From JAKZSU01 sp047517485 (lineage in GTDB: Bacteria; Pseudomonadota; Alphaproteobacteria; UBA7887), in the NCBI GenBank assembly GCA_047517485.1, contig JAKZSU010000011.1, positions 1 to 54,698 on the forward strand: a stretch of 54,698 nucleotides of DNA, written 5' to 3'. The notes beneath the pieces were generated by a model. That model did no database searches and had not been told where the DNA came from. It saw only the letters and a list, made by a program, of their open reading frames with translations. Positions 53,915 through 54,698 of this stretch are shown piece by piece. Position 1 is the stretch's first letter. Every line of letters begins with the position of its first letter. A program made the translations under genes and the position numbers.

Positions 53915-54496
53915 TTAATAGCAAGGCTTCAGCGCTACGAGATTTTTTGTGACGCCCGTGAGATCGAAACAATAATCGTATGGGGCATCGTTGTAATCAA
54001 AGACTCGAACCACAGCTGTTGTGCCTTGAGCGAAGTCGGTTACGAATTGGTCCTCGATTTTTTTTCGCCAGGCCTGGTGTTCGTTTGAACTGGCTTGATC
54101 GCTAGGCTCGGGCCCATATCTATCCTCATATATATGTCCATATCCAATCCAAAACTGACCTGATCTAAGGTCGGGATTGGCCATGAAATAATGCTCGGTC
54201 TTTGGTTTGGTATCGATCCGATAATCGAGTTGAAAAATCTCTCCCGATGATGTCAAGAAATCGTTGTGCTGGAATCGCACAGTGACCCGGGAACGTCCCG
54301 ACATGCAGACGAAACTAATCCTCGCATTGGTGTCTCTTGACCAAATCTCCATACCTGAATAGTTCGTGTCGTTCTTGGGGTCGCTGCCCGATATTACATA
54401 AACGTCGGCGCTCGCGTGAGATGACACCGTCACCCCTACCAAGGACGCCGCAAGAGACGTCATCCCAAAGCGTCTAAGGATTTTACGTGTGGCCAT
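53915..54496 (-). CDS. Hypothetical secreted protein, low GC
   Basis: I do not recognise this 193-residue protein. It has a signal peptide (MATRKILRRFGMTSLAASLV, cleavage near ASA-DV) and three cysteines: one in SFVCMSGRS, one in YDYCFDLTG and one at the end (ALKPCY). These could form disulfides in the periplasm. The first half, with alternating polar and hydrophobic residues around SRVTVRFQHNDFLTS, suggests beta structure. Its base composition is clearly more AT-rich than its neighbours, suggesting recent transfer. It is flanked by gaps of about 200 bp. Confidence 0.7.
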   Translation of the reverse strand: MATRKILRRFGMTSLAASLVGVTVSSHASADVYVISGSDPKNDTNYSGMEIWSRDTNARISFVCMSGRSRVTVRFQHNDFLTSSGEIFQLDYRIDTKPKTEHYFMANPDLRSGQFWIGYGHIYEDRYGPEPSDQASSNEHQAWRKKIEDQFVTDFAQGTTAVVRVFDYNDAPYDYCFDLTGVTKNLVALKPCY

Positions 54497-54698
54497 GACC
54501 TAACCCAACAAACGTACGGTAACTCAAAGTTGCAGAATCCGATAAAAACAGCGTTGGCACTGACCTGCGCCCCAAGGCCCCCGCATTCATAAGGAGAGTC
54601 CTGTTTCTGCATAGCGCATTGTTGATGGGTTGGCACGCGCGCCGTGCGTGGAGCCCTCAAGTCGCTCAAGCGCGCGGCGCGCATTTGCGGGCGTGTCT
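54497..54698. other. Right-edge noncoding sequence
   Basis: These 202 bases upstream of the secreted orphan hold its promoter, but I could not assign a clear -35/-10 pair. A GC-rich inverted stretch, GGCACGCGCGCCGTGCG, lies near 54634-54650. The one longer minus-strand frame has composition unlike a gene. Nothing else is supported. Confidence 0.4.

Noticed and set aside
54460..54684. 74-codon open frame at the right edge (minus strand)
   Set aside because: It overlaps the start of the secreted orphan gene out of frame, and the peptide shows no recognisable features.
1..54698. CRISPR arrays, tRNA and rRNA genes
   Set aside because: No regularly spaced repeats, no tRNA T-loop/acceptor combination and no rRNA sequence were recognised anywhere in the window.

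Overview
The window is GC-rich DNA from an alphaproteobacterium, most likely near the Rhodospirillales. This is inferred from the order ribF-ileS-lspA-DUF3035(BamF-type)-M16-M16, a fused urease gamma/beta subunit, a urtABCDE urea transporter, and dense operons with many 4-bp stop/start overlaps. No rRNA, tRNA or CRISPR array was seen.

Bases 1-20161 hold a cyclic-amide (hydantoin, lactam or 5-oxoproline type) locus. The left edge is the end of an IS3-family element. A class IV aminotransferase (+) then meets a long minus-strand run. In transcription order this run is: periplasmic substrate-binding protein, SDR dehydrogenase, HyuB-2, HyuA-2, HyuB-1, HyuA-1, PxpA-like, a free biotinyl carrier, a biotin carboxylase, PxpB-like (AHS1) and PxpC-like (AHS2). 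A DMT exporter gene sits inside the run on the opposite strand. A livGFHM transporter operon diverges from the substrate-binding protein gene. The locus therefore encodes two HyuAB pairs and every part of a split urea-carboxylase-like biotin enzyme, beside a dedicated ABC importer.

Bases 20172-37223 hold an acyclic amide and urea locus. On the minus strand, aliphatic amidase amiE is followed by a MoxR-type AAA ATPase and a VWA protein. Divergent from amiE are amiC (cytoplasmic amide sensor) and amiR (ANTAR antiterminator). These are followed not by the amidase but by urtABCDE and a complete urease set, ureE-F-(AB)-C-G-D. Between amiR and urtA I read two tandem hairpins with hexanucleotide loops, each with A at position 1 and G at position 4. 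The second hairpin overlaps the 5' arm of an intrinsic terminator. This matches the ANTAR-target architecture and suggests that amide sensing by AmiC/AmiR gates urea transport and urease expression. It is the most interesting signal in the window.

Bases 37384-48268 are a conserved chromosomal block on the minus strand: ribF, ileS, lspA, a DUF3035 lipoprotein, two M16 peptidases, a glucose-6-phosphate isomerase and mutL. Bases 48400-54698 hold assorted metabolic genes: SDR, LLM flavin oxidoreductase, alpha/beta hydrolase, CmcJ/NvfI-family protein, GST, MaoC hydratase, a YHS protein and a low-GC secreted orphan.

Two noncoding inverted-repeat elements that look like MITEs were found. One is 262 bp long with 32-bp terminal inverted repeats and exactly fills the gap between the moxR and vwa genes (22472-22733). 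The other abuts the mutL stop codon (37241-37384).
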